A stretch of DNA of 64,000 nucleotides from Ktedonobacter sp. SOSP1-85 (GCF_016587415.1 NZ_BNJI01000003.1:744001-808000); one strand, 5' to 3'; numbered from the stretch's first letter, positions 17,576 to 26,600 are shown. Notes: generated from the sequence alone by a model not told the origin. Translations and numbers: made by a program.

Positions 17576-17908
17576 ATGTCACTCAATGATCCACTGCTTG
17601 AACATTTCTATACGCTTCAACCGAGCCGTTTTACTTGCCTTGAGCACATTCGCGTCTATCCAGGTGAGGAGGCTGAAGAGGGCTTGCTGGTAGAAGTCGT
17701 ATTATACGGCCTTGAGCCACAATCATTACGCCTGCTCTTTCACAGAGTAGAACAACTTAACATACAACTGCAACATGGCCGCAATCTCGCCATCAATCAC
17801 ATTACTTCCATAAAAGACCATCAATGGGAAAACTTAAACTATCGGATCAGCTCAGAACACGGAGAGCTGAGCTTCTATTGTCGTGACTTTGAGGCCAGTT
17901 TAGTGTGA
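17576..17908 (+). CDS. hypothetical protein, 110 aa
   Basis: Unrecognised. Alternating beta and helix pattern (FTCLEHIRVYP, GLLVEVVLYGLEPQSLRLLFHRVEQL, LNYRISSEHGELSFYCRDFEASL), acidic, soluble, no signal. It starts 27 bases after the hydrolase stop and is followed by another unknown gene after a 21-base gap, so the two are probably a pair. The fold has the feel of an immunity-type or small regulatory protein, but no function is assigned. Confidence 0.6.
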   Translation: MSLNDPLLEHFYTLQPSRFTCLEHIRVYPGEEAEEGLLVEVVLYGLEPQSLRLLFHRVEQLNIQLQHGRNLAINHITSIKDHQWENLNYRISSEHGELSFYCRDFEASLV

Positions 17909-17929
17909 TCGATAGGAAAAGAATAAAGG

Positions 17930-18406
17930 ATGGGATTAAGCATTGAATTTTACGCGGCTGAGCCAAGGAAGTTGGTAGCCCTCTTCACTGATACCACGCT
18001 GGATGATGAGCAGTATTTTGCACGCTTAGAGGGGTTACCTATGGCCGACTTTTCGCTGCACCTGCAACTGCCTGAAGACCTGGATCGCCTATCCATCACA
18101 CTACAAAAACACGGCTTTGAGGCTCCCTCAACCTTCCGCGAGTTCTTACAGGAAGAACTCTGGTATGATGGCGCAACGGAATCGCTCACACTTCTTACAG
18201 ATACCTTCGCCACGCTTTTTGCCCGGCTGAGCGACGACCATCTCGCACAGGTCGCTACTGACTGGGCTGCTGAATTTGGCTACCAGCAACCCATAATCCA
18301 TACTCCAGCCTATAAGGCACTCTATGAGCTACGCGACATAGCGAGCCACGTTATCAATCACAGATTATCGATTGTGACGTATCTACTCGGCGCTTCAGGG
18401 TTCTGA
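17930..18406 (+). CDS. hypothetical protein, 158 aa
   Basis: Unrecognised. It begins GLSIEFYAAEPRKLVALFTD, then an acidic helical body (FSLHLQLPEDLDRLSITLQKHGF, FREFLQEELWYDG, LARLSDDHLAQVATDWAAEFG) and a hydrophobic C-terminal helix. Soluble, no transmembrane segment. Its AAAGG ribosome site is good. Coupled by position to the 110-residue gene just upstream; DUF1877-like architecture was considered but I cannot support it. Confidence 0.65.
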   Translation: MGLSIEFYAAEPRKLVALFTDTTLDDEQYFARLEGLPMADFSLHLQLPEDLDRLSITLQKHGFEAPSTFREFLQEELWYDGATESLTLLTDTFATLFARLSDDHLAQVATDWAAEFGYQQPIIHTPAYKALYELRDIASHVINHRLSIVTYLLGASGF

Positions 18407-18585
18407 TAAGTGTGATTGATAACATTGACGGCATACTGCTTCAGGCTGGCCTGAATGTCTCCTTTACAAGTTCACATACTGAAGAAATTCATCGCGCAGG
18501 CAAAAAGTGCAGGCAGGCAACGTTATGCATATGAAGAACAAAAGGACTCTAAAGCCAACACAATGTATTGACTGGAGAAAGATCC

Positions 18586-19077
18586 ATGGCTCTGGTAAAC
18601 AAGAGGCAGACGGCAAATATTCTTTTGCCGAGAAGCATCCATTTATTCCTTACAGCAGGCTGTATACTTATACTCCTCATCTTGCTTGGCCTGGCGGGCT
18701 GGCTAGGCATCCCACCGTGGTTGGTACGAATTGGCGGCGTAGAGACAGGCGCCATCGCAAAAGAAGTGGCCTCGTGCGGTGCTGATGACTACGCTACTCA
18801 AGGCGACAACGCCACAACGGCCATTTTTGCCTTCCAGTTTTCAGATCAGCAGGGAAAGGCCGTGCGCGAGACGCGTGAAGGTGTCTGCAATAACCTCTAT
18901 ACTAATGGCGAGCACATTTCACTCTGGTACATGCCGCAAAATCCCCAGAGCTTCCTTACTGATCAGGAGGCGCTCTGGCTCTACGTTTTTAGTGGCATCT
19001 GGCTCTGTATAACAGCCTTGATGTCGCGTTTCCTCTGGCTCTTGCTCCGTCCACTCCTTACCATCCCGGCTCGCTAG
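18586..19077 (+). CDS. DUF3592-like two-pass membrane protein
   Basis: 163 residues from the ATG at 18586 with GGAGAAA upstream; a TTG start 18 bases earlier is less likely. One hydrophobic helix near the N-terminus (FLTAGCILILLILLGLAGWL) and one near the C-terminus (LWLYVFSGIWLCITALM) flank an outside loop of about 85 residues with FAFQFSDQQGKAV and ISLWYMPQNPQSFL, the G...V.YdP.nP pattern of DUF3592. Two Cys in the loop could form a disulfide. Function unknown. A strong hairpin follows the stop. Confidence 0.7.
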   Translation: MALVNKRQTANILLPRSIHLFLTAGCILILLILLGLAGWLGIPPWLVRIGGVETGAIAKEVASCGADDYATQGDNATTAIFAFQFSDQQGKAVRETREGVCNNLYTNGEHISLWYMPQNPQSFLTDQEALWLYVFSGIWLCITALMSRFLWLLLRPLLTIPAR

Positions 19078-19090
19078 CTCGCTGAGGAGT

Positions 19091-19142
19091 AGAAGGGTGT
19101 GGTCCAGCTCGGGCAAATGCCCGAGCTGGACCACACCCTTCT
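19091..19142. terminator. 25-bp perfect hairpin
   Basis: Arms 19091-19115 and 19118-19142 are exact reverse complements with a 2-base loop, 14 bases after the DUF3592-like stop. The outer stem contains GGGTGTGGT, shared with the hairpins at 46511 and 62200. Confidence 0.7.
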
Positions 19143-19172
19143 AACCATCCACACACCAACTCATGCATATGT

Positions 19173-19178
19173 TATAAT
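19173..19178 (+). promoter_or_regulatory. extended -10 promoter for the ABC exporter operon
   Basis: TGTTATAAT gives a perfect -10 (19173-19178) with the TGn extension, which can compensate for a poor -35. It sits about 125 bases upstream of the first ABC gene and just after the terminator hairpin. The leader has no gene. Confidence 0.5.
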
Positions 19179-19301
19179 AGTCTTCGCGCGTTTTTTTCGC
19201 GTTCCTCATGGTTTGAACTTTGTACTTTCCTTCTTTGGAGCATCTCACGTAGTTGAGTCCCCGTGGGACCTCGTTGTCTCTTTTTGCTGTGAAAGGAGCT
19301 G

Positions 19302-21050
19302 ATGGTGCGCTTCCCTGTCCGGCGCTACCTGGCGCTACTCTCTGTCTACCTCAGGCCACAGGGGCCAAAAATCTTCGCTCTGACATGTATCTTACTGGTA
19401 GATATCGGGCTGCAATTAAGCAGCCCTAAGATCATTGAATATTTCATCAATACCTTTATCGCGGGCGGCGATATCACGGTGCTGCTCTTCACTGGCTGCG
19501 CCTATATCGTCATTGCACTCCTTACGCAGGGCGTAGCCATATCGAGCGCTTACCTGAGTGGCACTATCGCCTGGACGGCTACTAACCGTCTAAGGACCGA
19601 TCTGGTGCGCCACTGCCTCGCGCTTGACCTATCGTTTCATAAGACGCGTAGCTCCGGTGAACTAATCGAGCGCATCGATGGCGATGTGGACGCGCTCTCC
19701 AATTTCTTCTCGCAATTCTTCGTCGAGCTACTGATCAACCTGCTGCTGCTGGCAGGCATTCTCGGCATATTCTTCACTATTCACTGGCTACTTGGTATCG
19801 TAATGGTAGCTTTCTCGGCGACGATGCTCGTAGTAATCACACTTATAAGGCGTCGCGTGCTGCCCCTGTGGAAAGAGAATCGCCAGCAGAGCGCGCTCTT
19901 CTTCGGCTTCTTGAGCGAGCACCTCTCGGGCAGCGAGGACCTACGCGGCAACGGCGCCGTACCTTATGTGATGCTGCGCTTCTACCAGGTTATTCGCGCC
20001 TGGTTTCCCATCCAGCGGCGAACGCTTATTATGACAAACAACCTGGATGTGACTGTGCTCTTCCTCTTCGTCTGCGGCACCAGCCTCTCACTCTTTATCG
20101 GCGTCTACCTGTGGAGCATGAAGTTGATTGCTGTAGGCACGATCTACGCTATCTTTCGCTACACCGACCTGCTGTCTCAACCGCTTGACACTATCCAAAT
20201 GCATATGCAGGATCTACAGCAGGCAGAGGCCTGCATCCAGCGTATTGAGGGGCTGCTACAAACTCGAACCCTCCTTTCAGATGGACAAGGAACGCCTCTG
20301 CCAGAGGGAGCACTCGCCATCGACTTTGAGCGGGTCTCATTCGGCTATACACCTGGGCAGAAGGTGCTGCATGACATTAGCTTTCATATGGAGCCGGGAA
20401 GAGTCGTTGGCCTGCTGGGTCGCACCGGTAGTGGCAAGACCACGCTGGCGCGCCTCCTCGCCCGGCTCTATGATCCGCAGGAGGGGAGCATCTGCCTGGG
20501 CGGAGTTTCACTGCGAGAGCCTTATCTGCGCGACTTGCGTCGCCATGTTGGGCTTGTAACACAGGATGTACAGCTCTTTCACGCCTCGGTACGCGATAAC
20601 CTGACCTTCTTTGATCGCGCTCTTAGCGACACATATATCCTGGCACAGATCGAGCAGGTTGGCCTGAAGAGCTGGTACGACTCGCTCTCAGCGGGCCTGG
20701 ATACGATTATCGGCCAGGATGGAAGCGGACTCTCGGCTGGCGAGGCACAATTGCTAGCCCTGACGCGCATCTTCCTGCATAAACCGGGGCTGATCATTCT
20801 CGACGAGGCCTCGGCGCGCCTGGACCCGGCAACCGAGCGTCTGATGGAGCGCGCGCTGAACCATCTCCTCAGCGGGCGCACAGCCTTAATCATCGCGCAC
20901 CGCCTTTCGACGGTCCAGCGCGCCGATGAGATCTTGATTCTTGAGCGAGGGCGTATCGTGGAACATGGCAAACGCACAGAGCTTGCGCATGATCCCGACT
21001 CACGCTTCGCGCAACTCCTGCATCTAGGTCTGGAGGAGGCTCTGGCATGA
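19302..21050 (+). CDS. ABC exporter half-transporter (TMD-NBD), subunit 1
   Basis: 582 residues: six-helix type I exporter domain (to about residue 320), then a nucleotide-binding domain with Walker A GRTGSGKT, signature LSAGEAQ, Walker B LIILDEASARLDP with the catalytic Glu, and H-loop IIAHRLSTV. AAAGGAG precedes the start. Its stop overlaps the start of the next exporter gene by four bases (ATGA), implying translational coupling and a heterodimer. Probably exports a drug, lipid or peptide; substrate unknown. Confidence 0.92.
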   Translation: MVRFPVRRYLALLSVYLRPQGPKIFALTCILLVDIGLQLSSPKIIEYFINTFIAGGDITVLLFTGCAYIVIALLTQGVAISSAYLSGTIAWTATNRLRTDLVRHCLALDLSFHKTRSSGELIERIDGDVDALSNFFSQFFVELLINLLLLAGILGIFFTIHWLLGIVMVAFSATMLVVITLIRRRVLPLWKENRQQSALFFGFLSEHLSGSEDLRGNGAVPYVMLRFYQVIRAWFPIQRRTLIMTNNLDVTVLFLFVCGTSLSLFIGVYLWSMKLIAVGTIYAIFRYTDLLSQPLDTIQMHMQDLQQAEACIQRIEGLLQTRTLLSDGQGTPLPEGALAIDFERVSFGYTPGQKVLHDISFHMEPGRVVGLLGRTGSGKTTLARLLARLYDPQEGSICLGGVSLREPYLRDLRRHVGLVTQDVQLFHASVRDNLTFFDRALSDTYILAQIEQVGLKSWYDSLSAGLDTIIGQDGSGLSAGEAQLLALTRIFLHKPGLIILDEASARLDPATERLMERALNHLLSGRTALIIAHRLSTVQRADEILILERGRIVEHGKRTELAHDPDSRFAQLLHLGLEEALA

Positions 21051-22846
21051 CTATGACACAGACAGCGACAAGACAGACCCTTAGCCTGCCACACATGCTC
21101 TGGCTCCTACTACGCCAGCAGCCGTGGCGCTATGCCACTGGCGAGCTGCTTCCACTCTCCTTCTTTCTGGCAGGACGCCTGGCCTTTAGCCTGCTACTCC
21201 AGGTCTTCTTCAACAGGTTGCAACAGCAAAGCGGGCCAGACCTGGCGCTCTGGCTCCTCCCATTCTCATTTATCCTGGCGGCCCTGGCGCGGGCAATTCT
21301 GGGTTCCCTTGGCAACCACGCCCTGGTTACTGCGCTCTTTAAAACCACACAAACCCTGCGCCATAATATACTCAAGCGCATCCTGGAGCGACCCGGTGCC
21401 AGGCCTCTTCCAGGCTCTACAGGCGAGGCCATCAGCGGCTTCCGCGACGATATCGAGATCTTTGCCCAGCTATTTAGCAGGCTACTAAACGTTTTCGCGT
21501 TGACTTGCTTTACCAGCATCGCCCTGGTTATCATGCTCCATACCAGCGTGCGCATCACACTCTTTGTCTTCCTGCCATTGCTCTGCGTCGTCATCGTAGT
21601 TCAGAGCATGAAGAAACGCCTGGAGAAGTACCGGGTCGCCAGCCGAGCCGCCACGGCTGAGGTAACGGGAGCCATCGGTGAGATCTTCGGCTCGGTGCAG
21701 GCCATCCAGGTTGCGGGAGCTGAAGAGCGTGTAACCGAGCATTTCTCCCGCCTCAATAAACGCCGACATGGCGCGATGGTTCAGGATAGCGTGCTGAGCG
21801 CAGCCCTGAACTCGCTCTTTGGTAACACGGTTGGGATCGGCATCGGCGCCATCCTGATCCTGGCAGCCATCGCGCGTGGTAGCGAGCACCTCAGCGTGGG
21901 CGATATCGCGCTCTTCATCTCCTTCCTGGGCAATATTACAAACTTTGTACAAAGCATCGGCACTCTGCTGGCACAGGTCACGCAGACACGCGTCTCGCTC
22001 ACCCGCCTGCGGGCGCTGCTCCAGGGCGCACCCGACACAGCGTTGATCGCGCCTGCCGAACTCTACCTTCAGCATCCCTTGCCTCAAACTACCCTGCCAG
22101 CCAAGTACTTCGCCTCGGAACTCCACATCTTACAGACACACAATCTCTCCTATCACTATCCCGACACCGGGCGCGGCATTACTGGCATTAACCTGGAGAT
22201 CAAAGGCAACACGCTTACCGTGATTACGGGCCGCATGGGCTCGGGCAAGACAACGCTGCTTCGTACGCTACTGGGACTCCTACCAGCAGAAGCAGGGGCA
22301 GAGATCACCTGGAACGGCGTCAAAGTCGCCGAGTCCGCCAGTTTCTTCGTCCCTCCACACTGCGCCTATACGCCACAAGTGCCGCACCTCTTCAGCGATA
22401 CCCTGCGCGAGAATATCCTGCTTGGCCTGCCCGTAGGCGAGGAACAACTACATAAGGCTATACAAAATGCGGTTATGGAGGAGGATGTGATACAACTTGA
22501 GGCTGGCCTGGAGACGGTTGTTGGCGTCAAAGGTGTCAAGCTCTCCGGGGGCCAGGCCCAGCGAAGCGCGGCGGCACGTATGTTGGTACGTCCCGCCCAG
22601 CTGCTGGTCTTCGACGACCTCTCCAGCGCTCTAGATGTCGCTACCGAAGCACGGCTCTGGGAGCGCCTCTTCAGCGAAGAGCAGCACACCTGCCTGGTTG
22701 TCTCGCATCGCCGGGCCATACTACAACGCGCCGACCAGGTCATCGTACTCAAGGAGGGTTATATCGAGGCCTGCGGGCGTCTCGAAGAGGTTCTGGACCA
22801 AAGCTCAGAAATGCGCTATCTCTGGCTAAAAGACGAGATAGAGTGA
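21047..22846 (+). CDS. ABC exporter half-transporter (TMD-NBD), subunit 2
   Basis: 599 residues with the same architecture. Walker A GRMGSGKT, canonical signature LSGGQAQ, but Walker B LLVFDDLSSALD has Asp where the catalytic Glu is expected; H-loop VVSHRRAIL is present. The gene overlaps subunit 1 by four bases. In heterodimers each ATP site combines one partner's Walker motifs with the other's signature, so the Asp here and the LSAGE variant in subunit 1 fall in the same site. That gives one consensus and one degenerate site, as in TM287/288-type exporters. The site assignment is inference from known family geometry. Confidence 0.92.
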   Translation: MTMTQTATRQTLSLPHMLWLLLRQQPWRYATGELLPLSFFLAGRLAFSLLLQVFFNRLQQQSGPDLALWLLPFSFILAALARAILGSLGNHALVTALFKTTQTLRHNILKRILERPGARPLPGSTGEAISGFRDDIEIFAQLFSRLLNVFALTCFTSIALVIMLHTSVRITLFVFLPLLCVVIVVQSMKKRLEKYRVASRAATAEVTGAIGEIFGSVQAIQVAGAEERVTEHFSRLNKRRHGAMVQDSVLSAALNSLFGNTVGIGIGAILILAAIARGSEHLSVGDIALFISFLGNITNFVQSIGTLLAQVTQTRVSLTRLRALLQGAPDTALIAPAELYLQHPLPQTTLPAKYFASELHILQTHNLSYHYPDTGRGITGINLEIKGNTLTVITGRMGSGKTTLLRTLLGLLPAEAGAEITWNGVKVAESASFFVPPHCAYTPQVPHLFSDTLRENILLGLPVGEEQLHKAIQNAVMEEDVIQLEAGLETVVGVKGVKLSGGQAQRSAAARMLVRPAQLLVFDDLSSALDVATEARLWERLFSEEQHTCLVVSHRRAILQRADQVIVLKEGYIEACGRLEEVLDQSSEMRYLWLKDEIE

Positions 22847-22930
22847 GGCTTGGGTCTTACTCTATCTCGCCCCATCTTGTAAGTAGCCGTGTACCCTGTA
22901 CCCTTTAGGGTAGAGACCCTAGAAGGGTAC
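22835..22930. terminator. two adjacent hairpins between convergent genes
   Basis: GAGATAGAGT (22835-22844) pairs with ACTCTATCTC (22859-22868) across the exporter stop codon. A second, imperfect stem runs from GTACCCTT (22898) to AAGGGTAC (22930), overlapping the end of the copper-protein gene. Between them AGTAGCCGTGTACCC (22882-22896) is a two-mismatch relative of repeat family A. Confidence 0.5.
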
Positions 22931-23254
22931 CATCTTGACTAGTTGAGTACAGGCATTCTCACAGGCACGGCTGGCATTAGCACAGTCGGTATCTCCAATC
23001 CGGCTCGCGACATCAGCGCAGTGTGCGCAGGCGGATGAGCACGCCTGGCAGGCATAACCAGCTAATGGAGAATCACGTAGCAACATATGAGCTGTGACCA
23101 GGGCCAGTTCTGAACAGTCAAGCATCACGTTGCCATGTGCGGCTTGCTTCTGCTTAGCAATCACTGCAGACTCCATACATGCTGTGTGACAGCGTAAACA
23201 ATCACGAATAGTATCTTGCACTTGACCTGTTAATGGGGAACTACTCTCTGCCAT
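22919..23254 (-). CDS. four-helix-bundle copper-storage-type protein (DUF326/Csp-like)
   Basis: 111 residues with 13 Cys, mostly in CxxxC or CxxC spacing along predicted helices (DCLRCHTACMES, ACQACSSACAHCAD, CANASRACENAC) plus His, the pattern of DUF326 and Csp proteins that line a helix bundle with Cu(I)-binding thiolates. No signal peptide is seen, so it is the cytosolic (Csp3-like) type. Likely role: storing or buffering copper. No copper regulator or exporter lies beside it. Confidence 0.82.
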   Translation of the reverse strand: MAESSSPLTGQVQDTIRDCLRCHTACMESAVIAKQKQAAHGNVMLDCSELALVTAHMLLRDSPLAGYACQACSSACAHCADVASRIGDTDCANASRACENACTQLVKMVPF

Positions 23255-23446
23255 ACTATCATCTTCCTTTCTAACGTTGCTATGGCCCTACTCACTACAC
23301 GTCACGCCGCCTAAGAAATTAACTCCGGTATAACAGGGAAAAAATACCTCAACAGCGTATCAGAGCCATATTACTCATGATTGCTTGCCCACACATGCTA
23401 CACTAAGAACTTATAGTTGAGACACAAGGAGGTCTGCCAATAACAT

Positions 23447-24496
23447 ATGCAGAACAAGCAATTTATCTATCCCGTAAAGTTACAGCCCGGAGACAAGGTG
23501 GCTATACTCTCACCCTCGGCGGGCCTGCCCGAGATCTTTCCCGAGGTCTTTGACCTGGGCCTGCAAAGGTTGCGCGAAGAGTTTGGCCTGATACCCGTGG
23601 AATATCCCTGCACTCGCAAGATGAACACATCTCCAGAGGCGCGAGCGCGCGATATCATGGCGGCCTTCACAGATCCCGAGATCAAGGCTGTTATCTGCTC
23701 GATTGGTGGCGATGACCAGATTAAGGTATTAAAGCACCTGAACCCAGAGGTGCTGCGCGCCCATCCCAAGCTCTTCCTGGGCTATAGCGACGCCACGAAT
23801 CTGCACATATATCTCTGGAACCTGGGCATCGTCTCCTACTATGGGGGCGCGATCATGACGCAGTTTGGTCGCTACTATGCGATGGATGAATATACGGTAC
23901 AGTCACTGCGCCATGCCCTCTTTCAGGGAGGCGAGGTTGAGATCAGGCCCGCGCCCGAGTGGTCCGACGAGAGCTATAACTGGGGAGAGCCAGAGAAGCT
24001 ACGCCTGCGCGTGCCTATGTTCAGCAATCCTGGCTGGAAATGGCAGAACGCGGGACGCATCATTGAGGGGACGCTCTGGGGTGGCTGCCTGGAAATTGTC
24101 GACTACCACCTGCGCGCACACCGCTACCTCCAGCCGCTTGAGCACTATAAAGACTGCGTGCTCTTCCTGGAGACCTCTGAGGAGATGCCTTCGGCGGAGT
24201 ATGTCTATCGCGTTCTTATTGGCATGGGCGAGCGTGGGCTGCTACGGCAGTTCTCCGCACTGCTTATGGGACGTCCCAAGGCCTGGAATTTTGATCGCCA
24301 GCTCTCTGCCGAGCAGAAAGACGCATACAATCGAGAGCAGGAGGAAGCCATCCTGAAGGCCTTGCAAGAGTATCATCCCTCTATGCCAGTCGTCTCCAAC
24401 ATGGACTTTGGCCATACCGATCCCCAGTTCATGGTGCCCAGCGGTGGTTATATACGCATCGATGGGGTCGAGAAGCGCGTGTTTGTGCAGTATTAG
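23447..24496 (+). CDS. S66-family peptidase (LD-carboxypeptidase / MccF-like)
   Basis: 349 residues, a normal length. The family's Ser-Glu-His triad is recognisable: Ser in FLGYSDATN near residue 112, Glu in LFLETSEEMPS near 242, and His in DFGHTDPQ near 322. The N-terminal GDKVAILSPSAG and the ICSIGGDDQ loop support it. S66 members cut murein tetrapeptides (LdcA) or inactivate microcin C-type nucleotide-peptides (MccF); the acidic substrate loops here do not let me choose. AAGGAGG precedes the start. It ends at a copy of the family A palindrome. Confidence 0.88.
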   Translation: MQNKQFIYPVKLQPGDKVAILSPSAGLPEIFPEVFDLGLQRLREEFGLIPVEYPCTRKMNTSPEARARDIMAAFTDPEIKAVICSIGGDDQIKVLKHLNPEVLRAHPKLFLGYSDATNLHIYLWNLGIVSYYGGAIMTQFGRYYAMDEYTVQSLRHALFQGGEVEIRPAPEWSDESYNWGEPEKLRLRVPMFSNPGWKWQNAGRIIEGTLWGGCLEIVDYHLRAHRYLQPLEHYKDCVLFLETSEEMPSAEYVYRVLIGMGERGLLRQFSALLMGRPKAWNFDRQLSAEQKDAYNREQEEAILKALQEYHPSMPVVSNMDFGHTDPQFMVPSGGYIRIDGVEKRVFVQY

Positions 24497-24545
24497 TAGC
24501 CGCGTACGCCAGTAGCGGGTCCCGCTACTGGCGTACGCGGCTACT
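24495..24545. repeat. second full copy of palindrome family A
   Basis: Arms 24495-24519 and 24521-24545 are exact reverse complements around one T, and each 25-base arm is identical to that at 4014-4063. It starts within the TAG stop of the S66 gene. The identity of a 25-base arm 20 kb apart is far beyond chance. Confidence 0.85.
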
Positions 24546-24588
24546 GGGGGCCTTCTGCTCCAATTAATGTAGTAAGACGTATGCATGC

Positions 24589-24690
24589 ATAGCCTTCCCA
24601 CATCTTTCGTTGTTCCTGCTTCACACCCAGTTGCGTTCCCACCGAAGTGGAAGCCGTCTTACACCAAGTCCACAGGCACGTTTTACGTCG
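24589..24690 (-). ncRNA. predicted TnpB guide RNA (omega RNA) 3' end, copy 1
   Basis: On the minus strand after tnpB, GACGTAAAACGTGCCTGTGG (from 24689 down) and TGAAGCAGGAACAAC (24623 to 24609) also occur downstream of the other TnpB at 38811-38907. Shared sequence just past the stop is expected of the right end and guide-RNA scaffold of IS200/605 or IS607 elements. If 24609 is the element end, the guide would be the adjoining bases GAAAGATGTGGGAAGGCTAT (24608 to 24589). The boundary may be off by a few bases. Confidence 0.55.
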
Positions 24691-25837
24691 CGTCCGAGCC
24701 AGTGCCGCCGACGGCTTGATCAATCAGCCCGATCAAGCGAAGGGCTTCGCTCAAGATATTCAGACTCGCATTCTGGTCGCGGTCCTGCGCAATGTGGTGA
24801 TAAGCACACGTTGCGTTTTGACAAAGAAAGAGGCGATCGGACAATTGCATCTCTTCCCACTTCCACCCGCACCCATAACAGGTTTTACTCGATGGGAAGA
24901 AACGCCCCACCTTCACGATCCTTCCACCCTCGCTCTCTACCTTGCTCGTCAACAGCTGGAACAGTTTGCCAAGCGCTGCGTCCGAGAAGGAACGAGCAAG
25001 CGTGCGATTGGTGAGCAATCCTTTGAGATTGAGGTCTTCAATGCCAATGATTCCATAGCCGTTGGCAAGCTTGCTCGTCAACTTGTGGAGCACATCATCG
25101 CGCAGACAGGTAATCCGATAATGCAACCGTGCCACCTGTCGGCGAGCTTTCTCTCGATTTTTTGAGCCCCGTGTGCGACGATGGAGCCGCTTGTTCGCCT
25201 GACGAAGTTTCTTGAGTGCCGTTTTGAGGAAGGCCTGGTTCTCGTATCCCTCGCCGGTACTCAAGGTCGCCAATCGGTTCAGTCCGACATCGATGCCACA
25301 GGCAGCCGGTTTCTTTGCTGGGATCGCATCCGGGAGTTCAACCTGAATCGAGACAAACCACCAGTCTGCCGTTTTGGTAATGCGCGCGCCTGTTACTTTG
25401 CCCACAAAGCGCAATGTCTCTGCCATATTCACCCAGCCGAGTTTAGGTATCCAGATCCGATGGTCCCCAAGCTCGAATTGATCATTGGCCAGATAAAAGC
25501 TCAGTTTGCTTTGCTTCTTGCTCTTGAATGTGGGCCGACCGGTCTTGTTTCCCTGTTTCAAGCCGTCAAAATACGCGGCCCAGGCTTTTGCCAGATCGAG
25601 GAACGGCTGATCGGAGGCATTCTTGGTGACCTCCCAGGTCCAGGGGTACTCTTGCCGTCGGATCTGGTTGAATTGCTTCTTTAATTTCAGGGCCTTTGGG
25701 TTCTCGCCCGCTTGATACTGCCGGTTCCACTCCGCCAGTGCCCAGTTCCAGGTAAAACGAGCAACACCTGCAGCCTTGACAAAATAGCCTTTCTGCTCTT
25801 CTGTTGGATGCAGGCGTATCTTATGCGCGCGAATCAT
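24683..25837 (-). CDS. tnpB: TnpB RNA-guided endonuclease (IS200/605- or IS607-type), solitary
   Basis: 384 residues, full length. RuvC residues look intact: Asp183 in CGIDVGLN, Glu267 in IGIEDLN, Asp354 in QDRDQNASLN. A zinc ribbon has Cys at 320, 323, 339 and 344. The N-terminal HTH_OrfB domain begins RAHKIRLHPTEEQ. TnpB is the transposon-encoded, guide-RNA-directed DNA nuclease ancestral to Cas12. No tnpA is adjacent, so this is a stand-alone element. Its stop codon lies in the conserved scaffold motif described at 24589-24690. Confidence 0.92.
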   Translation of the reverse strand: MIRAHKIRLHPTEEQKGYFVKAAGVARFTWNWALAEWNRQYQAGENPKALKLKKQFNQIRRQEYPWTWEVTKNASDQPFLDLAKAWAAYFDGLKQGNKTGRPTFKSKKQSKLSFYLANDQFELGDHRIWIPKLGWVNMAETLRFVGKVTGARITKTADWWFVSIQVELPDAIPAKKPAACGIDVGLNRLATLSTGEGYENQAFLKTALKKLRQANKRLHRRTRGSKNREKARRQVARLHYRITCLRDDVLHKLTSKLANGYGIIGIEDLNLKGLLTNRTLARSFSDAALGKLFQLLTSKVESEGGRIVKVGRFFPSSKTCYGCGWKWEEMQLSDRLFLCQNATCAYHHIAQDRDQNASLNILSEALRLIGLIDQAVGGTGSDAT

Positions 25838-26186
25838 TGCCCACCGCTCCTGATAGATGTCAAAACCTCACATTGCTTCTAGCATAGAACGTTTTTTCGC
25901 ATCTGTCTAGGAGAAGGTACTTTATGGGCATCTTGCCACGCTTTGCCTACATTCTCCTCTCTTTTTGAGAACTGTTGAAAGCTCTTTCCCGGGGTAGAAA
26001 CTATTTGCTGTGGTTGGAAGTATAAAAAGCAGTGGATAGAGTAACTACACTCATAACGATATGCAAAAGGCTGCTGACCGGCGCTACCAAATACCCATAA
26101 AGGGCACAGGGCACACGTCTACATCTGGTCCATGATATGTAGACGCGTGCTTTAGCAGCGTCGGGCGGGGAGAGAAGGAGACTCTG
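25838..26186. other. gene-free gap with imperfect dyad and repeat C
   Basis: Between tnpB and the SnoaL-like gene. Contains the unknown left end of the TnpB element, an imperfect 14-bp dyad (26111-26124 and 26137-26150, one mismatch) and the 16-mer CGTGCTTTAGCAGCGT (26146-26161), which recurs at 49777-49792 and, inverted, at 49716-49731. No gene seen. Confidence 0.5.
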
Positions 26187-26600
26187 ATGAGCATTGAAGT
26201 CAATAAAGCCGTTGTCCAGAGGTATCTGGAGATGTGGGATACGGGCAACCTGGATATCGCGGAAGAAGTCCTGGCACCCGATTTTATGGATCATACGCGC
26301 CCACACCAGGCCCCAGGTCCCGAAGGCGTCAAAGAGAACGTCACTACTTTTCGCAGTGGTTTTCCCGATGCCACCCATACCGTCACGCATATGATTGGCG
26401 AGGGTGATATCGTCGCCTTCCGCTTCGCCAGGCGCGGCAGGCATAAGGGCATGTTCGCAGGCTTTCCCCCCACAGGCAAAGAGATTGTGTTGACGGGCGC
26501 GGACTTCCTACGTATCGCCGATGGCAAGATCGTCGAGCTGTGGAGTTCCCAGGACGGCCTGAACCTGGCTCAGCAGCTTGGCATGCCCATCGGTGGTTAA
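26187..26600 (+). CDS. SnoaL-like / ester cyclase-type NTF2-fold protein
   Basis: 137 residues. Begins IEVNKAVVQRYLEMWDTGNLDIAEEVLAPDFMDHTRPHQAPG, the classical SnoaL-like helix-plus-DH lead, followed by TFRSGFPDATHTVTHMIGEGDIVAFRFARRGRHKG and a C-terminal ADFLRIADGKIVELWSSQD strand. An AAGGAG site precedes the start. Such proteins form cone-shaped dimers; the family name comes from polyketide cyclases but most members have unknown substrates. No polyketide genes are nearby. Cytoplasmic. Confidence 0.85.
   Translation: MSIEVNKAVVQRYLEMWDTGNLDIAEEVLAPDFMDHTRPHQAPGPEGVKENVTTFRSGFPDATHTVTHMIGEGDIVAFRFARRGRHKGMFAGFPPTGKEIVLTGADFLRIADGKIVELWSSQDGLNLAQQLGMPIGG

Noticed and set aside
15608..18420. 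AGTGTGA recurring near several stop codons as a possible regulon motif
   Set aside because: Some copies are simply GTG-TGA at gene ends (17905, 18411); too short to be significant beyond the three sites already noted.
21485..22126. 213-codon minus-strand frame opposite ABC exporter subunit 2
   Set aside because: Antisense of a gene with full ABC motifs.
24610..25165. plus-strand frames over the tnpB 3' end
   Set aside because: Antisense of TnpB and of the predicted guide RNA region.
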